Source of the DNA: Phycisphaerales bacterium | GTDB taxonomy: Bacteria; Planctomycetota; Phycisphaerae; Phycisphaerales; UBA1924 | Direction: 5' to 3' | DNA length: 58,017 nt | Assembly: GCA_020850415.1 (NCBI GenBank) | Contig: JADZER010000077.1 | Location: 1-58,017 of the forward strand | Part shown: one piece after another, positions 9,839-18,164 of the stretch | How positions within the stretch are numbered: the first letter of the stretch is position 1 | How the letters are laid out: every line of letters starts with the position of its first letter | Notes under the pieces: model-generated | The model's database searches: none | Told to the model about the DNA's origin: nothing | The model's input: the letters and a program-made list of their open reading frames with translations, nothing else | Program-made: the position numbers and the translations under genes

Positions 9839-10465
9839 ATGTCCGGCTACCTCGTCCCCATCGTCATCGAGAAGTCTTCCCGCGGCGAGCGGTCGTACGA
9901 CATCTACTCGCGACTGCTGAAGGACCGGATCATCTTCCTGGGGATGCCCGTGGGGGATGAGATGGCCAGCCTGATCATCGCGCAGCTGCTGTTCCTCGCG
10001 AACGAGGACCCGAAGGCGGACATCCACCTGTACATCAACAGCCCGGGCGGGAGCGTGACGGCGGGGCTGGGGATCCTGGACACGATGAACTACATCCAGC
10101 CGCAGGTGTGCACCTACATCATCGGCCAGGCGGCGAGCATGGGCTCGCTGCTGGCGTGCTCGGGGACGAAGGGGAAGCGGTTCGCGCTGCCGAACGCGCG
10201 GAATCTGATGCACCAGCCGCTGCTGTCGGGCGTGATGGAGGGGCAGGCGACCGACATCGAGATCGAGGCCCGGGAGATGCTGCGGCTTCGCGACCGGCTG
10301 TACAGCATCTACGCCAACGCGACGGGCAAGCCGGTCTCGCAGATCGAGAAGGACTGCGACCGCAACAAGTGGCTGGACGAGAAGGAGATGCTCGAGTACG
10401 GCCTGATCGACGAGGTGCTGACGGCGATGCCGAAGCACCGGGTCGAGGGCGGGGACGACGAGTAG
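9839..10465 (+). CDS. clpP: ATP-dependent Clp protease proteolytic subunit (second copy)
   Basis: A second, canonical ClpP of 208 aa. The triad is Ser100 in GQAASMGS, His125 in NLMHQP and Asp174 in DCDRNK; SPGGSV near residue 70 is the expected oxyanion-hole strand. The upstream ATG at 9830 overlaps the AAGGA ribosome-binding site, so the ATG at 9839, about 7 nt behind it, is the better start. Tandem, non-identical ClpP pairs can form hetero-oligomers in other bacteria (established for several lineages); whether these do is inference. Confidence 0.94.
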   Translation: MSGYLVPIVIEKSSRGERSYDIYSRLLKDRIIFLGMPVGDEMASLIIAQLLFLANEDPKADIHLYINSPGGSVTAGLGILDTMNYIQPQVCTYIIGQAASMGSLLACSGTKGKRFALPNARNLMHQPLLSGVMEGQATDIEIEAREMLRLRDRLYSIYANATGKPVSQIEKDCDRNKWLDEKEMLEYGLIDEVLTAMPKHRVEGGDDE

Positions 10466-10492
10466 CGAGGGGACGGTCGGGCCGCGGGCCCA

Positions 10493-10768
10493 TCAGCACC
10501 ATCGATCGGCGGAAGCGTGGAGGAGTTCCTGCGCCCTCTGGCCGCCGCCGTCGGAGCAGAGCCGGAGTCGCGGCCTCGCCGCGTCGGCGTCGGCGAGCAT
10601 GATGTCGGTGTAGAACTCGTTCGTGGACGCGTGCAGACAGCGACGGTTGCAGGCTGCGGCTCTGGGATCCGGCCAGTCGCCGCCCGCCCCGCCGGCGGTC
10701 CGCGGTGCGTGGACGGCGACCAACCGGATCGCTCGGCGGAGCGACCGCTGTGCATTCTGCGACGGCAT
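10493..10768 (-). CDS. Small hypothetical protein, doubtful
   Basis: A 91-codon frame in the 470-nt gap between clpP and the kinase gene. In favour: an ATG at 10768 preceded by a GGGGAGAGGG purine tract, and the same strand as the kinase-sigma pair. Against: the composition (Arg/Ala-rich) is what chance frames look like at this GC content, and no motif is visible. The rest of 10466-10936 shows nothing recognisable. Confidence 0.3.
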   Translation of the reverse strand: MPSQNAQRSLRRAIRLVAVHAPRTAGGAGGDWPDPRAAACNRRCLHASTNEFYTDIMLADADAARPRLRLCSDGGGQRAQELLHASADRWC

Positions 10769-10936
10769 AGACACCCTCTCCCCTGCGGTGCTCGTTCTCT
10801 CTCACCTCCCGGTGGACCGTTATCATCGGCCCAGCGCAACACGAAAGTGGAGAATTGGGCAAAATGCGTGCGATGGTGGCGTGGGCGCACCGCGTGCGCG
10901 TGCGCCGCGTTGCGGTGCGTGGGGGTGCGCTGTCGG

Positions 10937-12706
10937 TCAGTCGGCGAGGTCGCGCAGCAGCTGCGCGATCGGGCCGCGGTCCTGCGCGGCGACCAGCCGG
11001 TCGCTCGCGGCCTCGATGTGCCCTTCGTGTCGGTTGAGCTCGGCGAGTTCGTCCGGCGTGAGCGGCCTCTCGAGCGAGGCGCGGCGGAGGGCTGTTGCGG
11101 CGGCGACGGATTCGAGTAGTTCGAGTTGCTGGAGCCAGGGGTCGGAGGCGGACGCGTGGCGCCGCCAGTAGGGGATGGCCTCGCTGAGGATCGCCGCGGC
11201 CTCGCGGTCTTGCCCGGCGCGGAGCAACCACAGGGCCAGGGAGGGCTCGGTGAGCCGAGCCTCAAGGCTGTCGGGGCCGGCGGTAGCCCTGGCGTCCTCG
11301 CGGGCCGATCGGAGGGTCTCGATGCGGGTGGACCACAGTTCGCCGAGTGCTTCGGGGTCCTGCAGCAGCGTCGGTCCGTGCGCCCATTCCAGGACCCAGA
11401 GGGAGGTGAGCACCTCGGCGGCGAGGCCCTGCTCCTTGGCGGCGTGGAACCCGGACATGAGGCGTTGGAGGCTCTCGAGCGCTCGCTTGCGCCAGGCGGC
11501 GTCGGCTTCCCGCTTGGCGCGCTCGATCGCGAGTTCCGAGGCCCGGGCGGCGCTCTCGGCGCCGAGCCTGCGGGAGTTCTCCATCGCGGCGGCGGTGGCG
11601 ACGCCGCCTGTGAGGGCGAGGACCAGCGCGGCGGTGGTGATCGGCCGGCGCCGGCAGAGGAGTATGGTCCGTCTCCAGGCGCTCGGGCGTGTCGATTCGA
11701 CGGGCCGCCGCTCGGTCCATGACCGCAGGTCGGCGGCCAGGACGCCGGCCGAGGCGTATCGCTCGTGGACCAGGGGCGCGACGGCCCGGCGGATAATGGC
11801 CCGGAGATCGCGGTCGACCCGCGCGGCGCGCAGGGCGTGCTCGGCGCGGTCCTGGTCGATCCCGGCGCGGTCCCCGAGGCCGCCGATCGCTTCTGCCGCG
11901 TCGTCGCCGGCGACGGGCCTGCCGGTCAGAGTCCAGAAGAGCGTCGCGCCGAGCGCGAAGACATCCGACGAGGGCATGAACGACTCGCGGTCGAGCCTGA
12001 ACAACTCCGGGGCCATGAAGGCGAGCGTGCCCCGTGCCGTCGGGTTCGCCTCCGGGGAGAACGCGCCGTAGGGGGCGCTCGGCGAGGAGGCCCCGAAGTC
12101 GGTGATCTTGAGCGTGCCGTCGGACGCGATCAGCAGGTTTGCGGGCTTGATGTCGCAGTGCACGAGGCCGGCGGCGTGGATGGCCTCCAGGCCCTCGGCG
12201 GCCTGGACGAATAGCGATGCGAGCTGCCTGTGGGAGCGGCACGGCTGGCCCTTGGCGAGTTGCTCGATCGTCGTCCCCGCGACGAGTTCCTGCACGGTGT
12301 AGGGCCGGCCATCGAAGGAGACGCCGCAGTCGAGGACCCGGGTCACATTCCGGTGCTGGACGCGGCGGGCGTTTCGGGCTTCGTCCAGCCATCGCTCGGC
12401 CTGATCGGTCGGTTGGGCTCGGGCGACCTTGATCGCCACGATCGCGTCGCTCTGCGTCGAAGAGAGGCGGGTGTCCACGGCTTCGTAGACGATGGCGCAG
12501 CTTCCCTCGCCTATGACGCGGAGGACCCGGTATCGGTCGCCGTCGAGGGTGGCTGGGGTCGGGGGGTTGAGCCTGCCGGCGATGCCGTCGGCCCTGCCGT
12601 GGGCGGGCGACGAGCCGGTGAGGAAGTCGAGAAGCCTGCTCGCGCCGTCGGCTGGTGGCGCGGCGAACGCGGGACGGGGCCCGAGCTTTGGCGCGGCGCT
12701 ATGCAC
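10937..12706 (-). CDS. Membrane-anchored Ser/Thr protein kinase (PknB type)
   Basis: A 589-aa Hanks-type kinase. After an N-terminal extension, the kinase domain runs from about residue 57 to 335: glycine loop VIGEGSCAIVYE, Lys93 in AIKVA, catalytic loop HCDIKPAN (183-190), DFG (203-205) and FMAPE. The usual HRD Arg is Cys, making it a non-RD kinase that may not need activation-loop phosphorylation. One membrane helix (about 357-375) leads to a helical C-terminal region, probably periplasmic, with no named domain. The start overlaps the sigma-factor gene by 8 nt, implying coupled translation and a joint signalling role. Confidence 0.9.
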   Translation of the reverse strand: MHSAAPKLGPRPAFAAPPADGASRLLDFLTGSSPAHGRADGIAGRLNPPTPATLDGDRYRVLRVIGEGSCAIVYEAVDTRLSSTQSDAIVAIKVARAQPTDQAERWLDEARNARRVQHRNVTRVLDCGVSFDGRPYTVQELVAGTTIEQLAKGQPCRSHRQLASLFVQAAEGLEAIHAAGLVHCDIKPANLLIASDGTLKITDFGASSPSAPYGAFSPEANPTARGTLAFMAPELFRLDRESFMPSSDVFALGATLFWTLTGRPVAGDDAAEAIGGLGDRAGIDQDRAEHALRAARVDRDLRAIIRRAVAPLVHERYASAGVLAADLRSWTERRPVESTRPSAWRRTILLCRRRPITTAALVLALTGGVATAAAMENSRRLGAESAARASELAIERAKREADAAWRKRALESLQRLMSGFHAAKEQGLAAEVLTSLWVLEWAHGPTLLQDPEALGELWSTRIETLRSAREDARATAGPDSLEARLTEPSLALWLLRAGQDREAAAILSEAIPYWRRHASASDPWLQQLELLESVAAATALRRASLERPLTPDELAELNRHEGHIEAASDRLVAAQDRGPIAQLLRDLAD

Positions 12707-13274
12707 CGGGCTGACCCCATACCTCGCGAGCTTTGCCGACGAGCCGCTGCCACCGGGTGCGGGCCGCGGCGGTGGAGAGGCCGAGGGCTTGGGCGACCTG
12801 CCGGTGGAGCATGCCGCTGGCGCGGAGCCTGGCGAGGTTGAGCTCCTCGGCGCTGAAGTGCAGCTTGCCCAGGCGGCTCTCTTCGGGCGGTTCGAGTGCC
12901 GGGGGGGTGGACGGTTCGGCCTGGAGCTGGGCGTCTCGTGTGAGCTCGCGCCGGAGACGGCGGTCCCGCATGGTCGCTCTGGCGTGATCGGTGAGCGCCT
13001 CGATCATGATGTCGTGGAGGAGCCGCTGGACATCTGCGGCGTCCTGGAGACCTTCGAAGGAGGCGATCAGGTCTACGCGGCGTTGGACGGTCGAGAAGAA
13101 GTCGCTTGAGTCGTAGTAGCTCCGGTCGAGCGAGGCGAGCCGGGCCCGGAAGCTCTCTTTGATGACATCGCGGTGGGCGTGGACGAAATCGGCGACTCGC
13201 CAACGCACTTCGCTTGGGTGGGGAGCGGTCTGGTCGGGCGCGTTATTCAAAGGAAAACCCTGGCCTCCGGCCAT
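12699..13274 (-). CDS. ECF-like RNA polymerase sigma factor paired with kinase
   Basis: A 191-aa protein with a helical N-terminal region containing DSSDFFSTVQRRV (sigma-2-like) and a C-terminal helix-turn-helix (HRQVAQALGLSTAAARTRW) like sigma region 4. The same two motifs occur in the protein at 53937-54572 (DSQDLLSTILRRL and AGEVLGLSPAGARKRW), and both genes stand directly before a Ser/Thr kinase. Planctomycetes are known for ECF groups linked to Ser/Thr kinases, so I call this a sigma factor, probably controlled by the kinase at 10937. The N-terminal region is divergent, so promoter binding is inferred. The ATG at 13274 has a GGGGGAGA tract upstream. Confidence 0.75.
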   Translation of the reverse strand: MAGGQGFPLNNAPDQTAPHPSEVRWRVADFVHAHRDVIKESFRARLASLDRSYYDSSDFFSTVQRRVDLIASFEGLQDAADVQRLLHDIMIEALTDHARATMRDRRLRRELTRDAQLQAEPSTPPALEPPEESRLGKLHFSAEELNLARLRASGMLHRQVAQALGLSTAAARTRWQRLVGKAREVWGQPGA

Positions 13275-13432
13275 GATTCACATCTCCCCCAGCTTGCCTG
13301 TTGCCGGGGAATGTGCACAATGCTTCTGCGAGCATGGATTCACGCTCGGCAGGAAAGCCATGGACACGGCGCAGCTGGCGAACCATCCGTGACCGCGCAG
13401 GTCTGCGGGTGATCTATCGGAAGGTCCATGCC

Positions 13433-13654
13433 GTGAGCATCAAAGATCTGCGGAGGCCGGGCCCGGTGTCTTCGGGCGCTGGTCGGAGGGTTGGCGGGGG
13501 CGGGCTTGCGAGGCTGGGCGCGGGGGCCTTGGTCGTGCTGGCGACCGCGTCGGTGGCCCTCGCCGACCCGGGCGGGGTGGTGACCGGGGGCGACCCGATC
13601 GATGAGACCTGGCGGTACCTGGTGGAGCTTTTCCGGATGCTCCTGGGCTTGTAG
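13433..13654 (+). CDS. Small exported peptide, putative
   Basis: A 73-aa product. The GTG at 13433 has GGAAGG about 8 nt upstream. The sequence has a basic start, a hydrophobic core (LGAGALVVLATASVALA) and a likely signal-peptidase site after ALA, leaving a mature peptide of roughly 30 residues ending in ETWRYLVELFRMLLGL, an amphipathic helix. It is divergent from the sigma factor-kinase pair. Function is unknown; it could be a real small secreted protein or a chance frame, but signal peptide plus ribosome-binding site favour a gene. Confidence 0.45.
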   Translation: MSIKDLRRPGPVSSGAGRRVGGGGLARLGAGALVVLATASVALADPGGVVTGGDPIDETWRYLVELFRMLLGL

Positions 13655-13781
13655 GCAATATTGCCGGTGATGGGCCGCCGGTCGATGCTGTGCGGTTGGG
13701 GAAGGCAAGCGGCTCAGCCTTGGGCCCGAGCCTCCGCGGGCGCGCGGTATGTGCGACGCGGGCGGGATGCTTCCGTTGCGC

Positions 13782-15434
13782 TCAGGCCAGCAGCGACCGG
13801 CCGGTCATCTCCTTGGGCTGCTCGACGCCGAGCATGTCGAGCGCTGTGGGGAGGATGTCGGCGAGGCGGCCGCCGGGGCGGAGTTTGCGGGATTTGAAGG
13901 CCTTTCCCACGACGATGAGGGGGACATCGTAGGTGGTGTGGGCGGTGTGGGGCATGCCGGTGTCGGGGTCTTTCATCTGCTCGGCGTTGCCGTGGTCGGC
14001 GGTGACGATGCAGGAGCCGTTGCGGGCGAGGGCGGCCTCGACGAGCTGGCCGACGCACTGGTCGACGACCTCGCAGGCCTTGATTGCGGCGGGCAGGCTG
14101 CCGGTGTGGCCGACCATGTCGCCGTTGGCGAGGTTGACGACGATGACATCCTCGCAGTCGTCGGCGGCGAGTCGGGCGAGGACGGCGTCGCGGATCCCGG
14201 CGGCGGACATCTCGGGGGCGAGGTCGTAGGTTGCGACCTTGGGTGACTGGATGATCGCGCGGCTCTCGCCGGGGAAGGGCTCCTCGCGGTAGTCGTTGAA
14301 GAAGAAGGTGACATGGGGGAACTTCTCGGTCTCGGCGCAGCGGAACTGGCGGAGCCCGAGCTTGCTGAGGTGTTCGCCGGCGATGTTGGCCATCTTGGGC
14401 GGCTTGGGGAAGGCGACCTTCGCGTGCTTGGTGAGCTCCTCGGAGTAGCCGGTCATCATGACATAGTCGATGTCGGGCTTCGGGCCGCGGTCGAAGCCGC
14501 GTCGGCCTGAGTCGGGGCTTGGGGCGACGATACCCCACTGGTCGTCGGGGAAGACCATGGCCCGGGAGATCTGGCGGGGGCGGTCGCCGCGGTAGTTGAA
14601 GAAGATGACGGTGTCGCCGTCGGCGATGCGGTGGTTCATCGCGTCGGCCCAGCTGCCGCCGATGAGGCTGGGCGGGACGAACTCGTCGCCGCGCATGGTC
14701 TCGGTGGTCGGGTTGTCGTAGAAGTGCTGGACGGCGTCGGTGGCGGAGGCGAAGAGGGGGAGCTCGGCCTCGCGGGCGCGGCGGCCGGTGAGGCATGCCC
14801 ATGCGAGTTCGGTGCGCTCCCATCGGTTGTCGCGGTCCATGGCCCAGTAGCGGCCGATGATGGAGGCGATGACGGGGTGGAAGCCGGGTCCGGCGAGGTT
14901 GTGGAGGCGGATCTCGACCTGGCGGACGAACTCGAGGCCGCTGAAGGGGCCGGTGTCTCGCCCGTCGGTGAAGAGATGGAGAAAGACTCGCCCGGCGGAG
15001 AGCTCGTCGCAGAGCTCGAGGACGGCGTAGAGGTGCTCGAGCAAGCCGTGGACACCGGCGTCGGAGCAGATGCCGAGGAGGTGGATGGCGTGCTTGCTGT
15101 CACGGGCGCGGGTGATCGATCCGACGAGGGGCTTGTTGTCGGCGAGTTCTCCGGTGCGGCAGGCCTTGGAGATGCGGACGGACTCCTGGTCGACGATTCG
15201 GCCGGCGCCGATGTTCTGGTGGCCGACCTCGGAGTTGCCCATCGTGCCCTCGGGGAGCCCGACATCCTCCCCGGAGGTGTGGATGAGCGTGGTCGGGTAC
15301 TCGGCCATGAGGCGGTCGGCGACGGGGGTGTTCGCCAGCTCGATGGCGTTGAAGGCGTGGTGCTCGGGGTGGGGGTTCTTGCCCCAACCATCGCGGATGA
15401 TAATGACGAGGGGGGTGTTGGCGGGCGTGGGCAT
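13782..15434 (-). CDS. gpmI: 2,3-bisphosphoglycerate-independent phosphoglycerate mutase
   Basis: Interconverts 3- and 2-phosphoglycerate in glycolysis and gluconeogenesis, using two Mn ions and a catalytic Ser. The 550-aa product is of normal GpmI length. Visible motifs: IIRDGWG at the N terminus, GLPEGTMGNSEVGHQNIGAG with the phosphoserine Ser, GRYWAMDRDNRW, and TADHGNAEQM near the C terminus with the metal ligands. It is the last gene after the catabolic cluster on the same strand (68 nt after DUF993), so it may be co-transcribed and take the lower-glycolysis products onward. Confidence 0.95.
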   Translation of the reverse strand: MPTPANTPLVIIIRDGWGKNPHPEHHAFNAIELANTPVADRLMAEYPTTLIHTSGEDVGLPEGTMGNSEVGHQNIGAGRIVDQESVRISKACRTGELADNKPLVGSITRARDSKHAIHLLGICSDAGVHGLLEHLYAVLELCDELSAGRVFLHLFTDGRDTGPFSGLEFVRQVEIRLHNLAGPGFHPVIASIIGRYWAMDRDNRWERTELAWACLTGRRAREAELPLFASATDAVQHFYDNPTTETMRGDEFVPPSLIGGSWADAMNHRIADGDTVIFFNYRGDRPRQISRAMVFPDDQWGIVAPSPDSGRRGFDRGPKPDIDYVMMTGYSEELTKHAKVAFPKPPKMANIAGEHLSKLGLRQFRCAETEKFPHVTFFFNDYREEPFPGESRAIIQSPKVATYDLAPEMSAAGIRDAVLARLAADDCEDVIVVNLANGDMVGHTGSLPAAIKACEVVDQCVGQLVEAALARNGSCIVTADHGNAEQMKDPDTGMPHTAHTTYDVPLIVVGKAFKSRKLRPGGRLADILPTALDMLGVEQPKEMTGRSLLA

Positions 15435-15502
15435 GGTTCAAGCGTATGCCCCGGCGGACTTCGCGGGTGCTGGTCGGCCGGCGCGGGGCGCGGTCTCGGC
15501 GT

Positions 15503-16708
15503 TCAGTGCCACGACCCGTCTGGATTTGCGGCCCATCTTCGGAGGCGGTCGCACACGGCCGGTCGGTCCGGGATCGCGCCGCAGGCCGCGCCGGCGCGGA
15601 CGACGCAGCAGAGGTGGTCGGTGTCGCGGGCGCGCTCGGCGTGGTTGACGAGCATCGGGTTGGGCTGGTGGCCGTTGAGGTAGGCGAGGAAGGCGAGGCC
15701 GGCCTTGTAGTGCTGGGTCGGAGGCTCGAAGATGACGCGCCCGAGGGCCTCGCAGGGGCGCATGATCGTGCGGTAGGCGTCGAGGTCGCCGGCGGCGAGG
15801 GCGCGGAGGGCGATCGAGGCGGGCTCGGCGATGCCGTCGAAGACGCCGAGCAGGCCGTGGCTGAGGTCGCCGAGCGCGGCGGCCCGGCCGTCGATGGCTG
15901 TCGCGCCGGTGGGCGCGCCTTCCATCAGCGCGCCGAAGTGGAAGTCGTCGCCGGTGAGCATGATCTGGTCGCGCTGGGCGAGCCGGACGCGGAGACGGCG
16001 CTCGAGGGCGGCGTCGAGCATGCTGAGCTTGCAGCCGCGGACCTTGGCGGGGTCGAACGCCATGATGCGGTCGAAGGAGTCGCCGGGGAAGTAGCCGTCG
16101 AGGGCGGGGAGGAACATGGGGCCGAGCCAGTGGATGAAGAGGGGACCCTCGGTTTGGGAGATCAGTCGGGTGTAGACCTCGACATAGGTGTCGGGGTCGG
16201 CGTGGTGCTGGGAGAGCCAGGGCTGGGCGAGGAGCATGGGCCAGCCGCCGGCGCCGCGGATGACGGCGCACTGCTGGGTCATTGCGTCGATGATGTCGGT
16301 CGTGGACCGGATGGCGGCGAGCTGGTCGGTGCCCGCGCCGGCGATGAAGCCCATGGGCGGGCGGAGGCGGCCGCAGCGTTCGATGAGTTCGCGGGCGATG
16401 GTCCAGCCGATCTCGTAGCGCTGGGCGGTGTCCATGGCCTCGGCGATGCCGAAGCCGCGGGCGATGAGGTGTCGGCGGAAGCCCACGGTCGCGTCCCAGT
16501 GGATGTGGGGGGCGATCTCGCTGGGGCGTCCCGGGGCTTCGGGCGAGTGTGCGACGGACGCGTAGGTGTCCCGCATCGCGATGTGTGCGGCGGCGTAGAC
16601 GAGCCGGGCGGGAGCACCCTCGGGGAGCCTCGCGGCGATCCCGGCCCACGGGTCGTCGGGCAGCTCGCAGGTTGATCCATCGGGGAGTGTGACGGCCTCT
16701 CCGGTCAC
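15503..16708 (-). CDS. DUF993 family TIM-barrel protein, possible aldolase
   Basis: A 401-aa member of the DUF993 family, whose reaction I do not know. Signature stretches include FIAGAGTDQL, PLFIHWLGPMFLPALDGYFPG and VRGCKLSMLDA; the last resembles the Schiff-base Lys strand of the dihydrodipicolinate synthase/aldolase superfamily, to which this family is thought to be related. I therefore infer a class I aldolase or lyase for a keto-sugar acid. The start is GTG at 16708, behind a strong GGAGGAAGG, forming a 4-nt GTGA overlap with the transporter gene upstream. It is the last gene of the catabolic cluster starting near 24730. Confidence 0.75.
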   Translation of the reverse strand: MTGEAVTLPDGSTCELPDDPWAGIAARLPEGAPARLVYAAAHIAMRDTYASVAHSPEAPGRPSEIAPHIHWDATVGFRRHLIARGFGIAEAMDTAQRYEIGWTIARELIERCGRLRPPMGFIAGAGTDQLAAIRSTTDIIDAMTQQCAVIRGAGGWPMLLAQPWLSQHHADPDTYVEVYTRLISQTEGPLFIHWLGPMFLPALDGYFPGDSFDRIMAFDPAKVRGCKLSMLDAALERRLRVRLAQRDQIMLTGDDFHFGALMEGAPTGATAIDGRAAALGDLSHGLLGVFDGIAEPASIALRALAAGDLDAYRTIMRPCEALGRVIFEPPTQHYKAGLAFLAYLNGHQPNPMLVNHAERARDTDHLCCVVRAGAACGAIPDRPAVCDRLRRWAANPDGSWH

Positions 16709-18138
16709 GGCCCTTCCTCCGCGGGGCCGGCGACCGCTTGGCGGACGCGGCCGACGAAGCCGGGGCCGTCCTGGACGATGCACACGCCCAGCCCGGCGAG
16801 CAGCACGGCCGTGGCCAGCACCATGCCGGCGATCCAGGCGGCGCCCCTGGCGCCCTCGGGGCGGTCGGCGCCGAGGTAGGCCTTGCTGCGCTGGAGGATG
16901 ATGAAGCCGACATAGGCGATGGGCATGAGCAGGCCGCAGATGATGTTGGTGGGCACGGCGATCCACATGGCGATCTTGCCCCAGAAGACGGCGCCGAGGA
17001 CGCCGACGGCGGGGAGGAGGGTGCCGATGGTGTGGAGCCGCGTGCCGCGGCGCCAGCCGAACATGGTCTCGCAGGCGAAGCCGGAGCTGAGCATCTGCAT
17101 GGTGATGGAGCTGAGGGCCATGGCGATGATGCCGAGGCCGAAGACCCAGACGCCGACGACGGGGCCGAGTCGGTCGGGGGCGGCGAGGATCTGGGCGACC
17201 CGGTCGGGGCTGATGGTCTTGCCGGTGAAGAGCGGCGGGTCGCTGGTGTCGAAGTGCAGGACGCTGGCGGCGGTGATCACGATGAGGCTGGCGGCGATGG
17301 TGTAGGGGACGAACATGCCGAAGATCAGGTCGTAGCGGGCGAGCGTGCGGTGCCCGCGCCCCCACTGCCGGCGCCGGAGGGTGTAGGGGTAGACGAAGAG
17401 CATGTTGACGCCGACGGCGGCGGCGAGGCCCGAGACGATCACGGTGAAGGGTTTGATGGGTTCGGCGCCGGGGATCACGCAGTCGTCGGGGATGTGGGGC
17501 ACGAGCCCGCTGACGAGGCGGCCGGGCTCGGGGACGCCAGTGCGGACGACCACGACCGCGAAGCAGATGATGATGAGCCAGACCATCGCCTTGAGCAGGT
17601 TCTCATAGACCCTGACCAGTCGCGGGCTGCGGTCGTAGAGCAGGCCGATGGCGACGCACCAGGAGAGCGCGACCAGGCCCATGGCCCAGCGGGGGGCGTC
17701 GCGCCAGCCGAGCTGGTCGGCGAGCAGGACGAGCATCGACGCGGCGAGGGCGTACTGGGCGAACTGCCAGATGATCGAGGAGAGGATCGCCGCGATGCCC
17801 CAGCCGTAGGCGAAGAAGGGGCCGGCGTGGCGCTTCATCGCCTGGAACGGCTCCTCGTCGGTGCTGAGGGTCTGGTGGGCGATGGCGGCGAGAACGATGA
17901 CGCCCAGGAGCATGCTCAGCGGGGCGACCCAGAGCAGGTCGTAGCCGAAGGCGGCGCCGGCGAAGATAGAGGCGAAGGCGGTGCCGCCGCCGAGGGTCAT
18001 CGCGCTCTGCATGTAGCCGGGGCCCATCAGGCGGGTGTAGCCGAGCAGGCGCTGCAGCGGGGGCGAAGCGTTGAGTCTTGCCAGGGCGGCGGCCTCGCGG
18101 TCGTGGGCGGCGGTGCGTGTCGGGTGTGGCTCGCTCAT
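16705..18138 (-). CDS. Nramp-fold transporter lacking canonical metal motifs
   Basis: A 477-aa inner-membrane carrier with about 11 hydrophobic segments and the general Nramp/APC layout (MGPGYMQSAMTLGGG at the first helix). In metal-transporting Nramp proteins helix 1 carries D-P-G-N and helix 6 M-P-H. Here the first is LGGG and the second position reads AAVGVNMLFVYPYTLRR, so the usual metal ligands are not visible. Together with its position inside a sugar-type catabolic operon (4-nt overlap with DUF993, 26 nt after the isomerase), this suggests a substrate other than Mn or Fe, perhaps an organic acid or polyol. The ATG at 18138 is the likely start; the upstream extension is shadow sequence. 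Confidence 0.75.
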   Translation of the reverse strand: MSEPHPTRTAAHDREAAALARLNASPPLQRLLGYTRLMGPGYMQSAMTLGGGTAFASIFAGAAFGYDLLWVAPLSMLLGVIVLAAIAHQTLSTDEEPFQAMKRHAGPFFAYGWGIAAILSSIIWQFAQYALAASMLVLLADQLGWRDAPRWAMGLVALSWCVAIGLLYDRSPRLVRVYENLLKAMVWLIIICFAVVVVRTGVPEPGRLVSGLVPHIPDDCVIPGAEPIKPFTVIVSGLAAAVGVNMLFVYPYTLRRRQWGRGHRTLARYDLIFGMFVPYTIAASLIVITAASVLHFDTSDPPLFTGKTISPDRVAQILAAPDRLGPVVGVWVFGLGIIAMALSSITMQMLSSGFACETMFGWRRGTRLHTIGTLLPAVGVLGAVFWGKIAMWIAVPTNIICGLLMPIAYVGFIILQRSKAYLGADRPEGARGAAWIAGMVLATAVLLAGLGVCIVQDGPGFVGRVRQAVAGPAEEGP

Positions 18139-18164
18139 GGCGTGGCATGCTACCGGAGGGGCGG

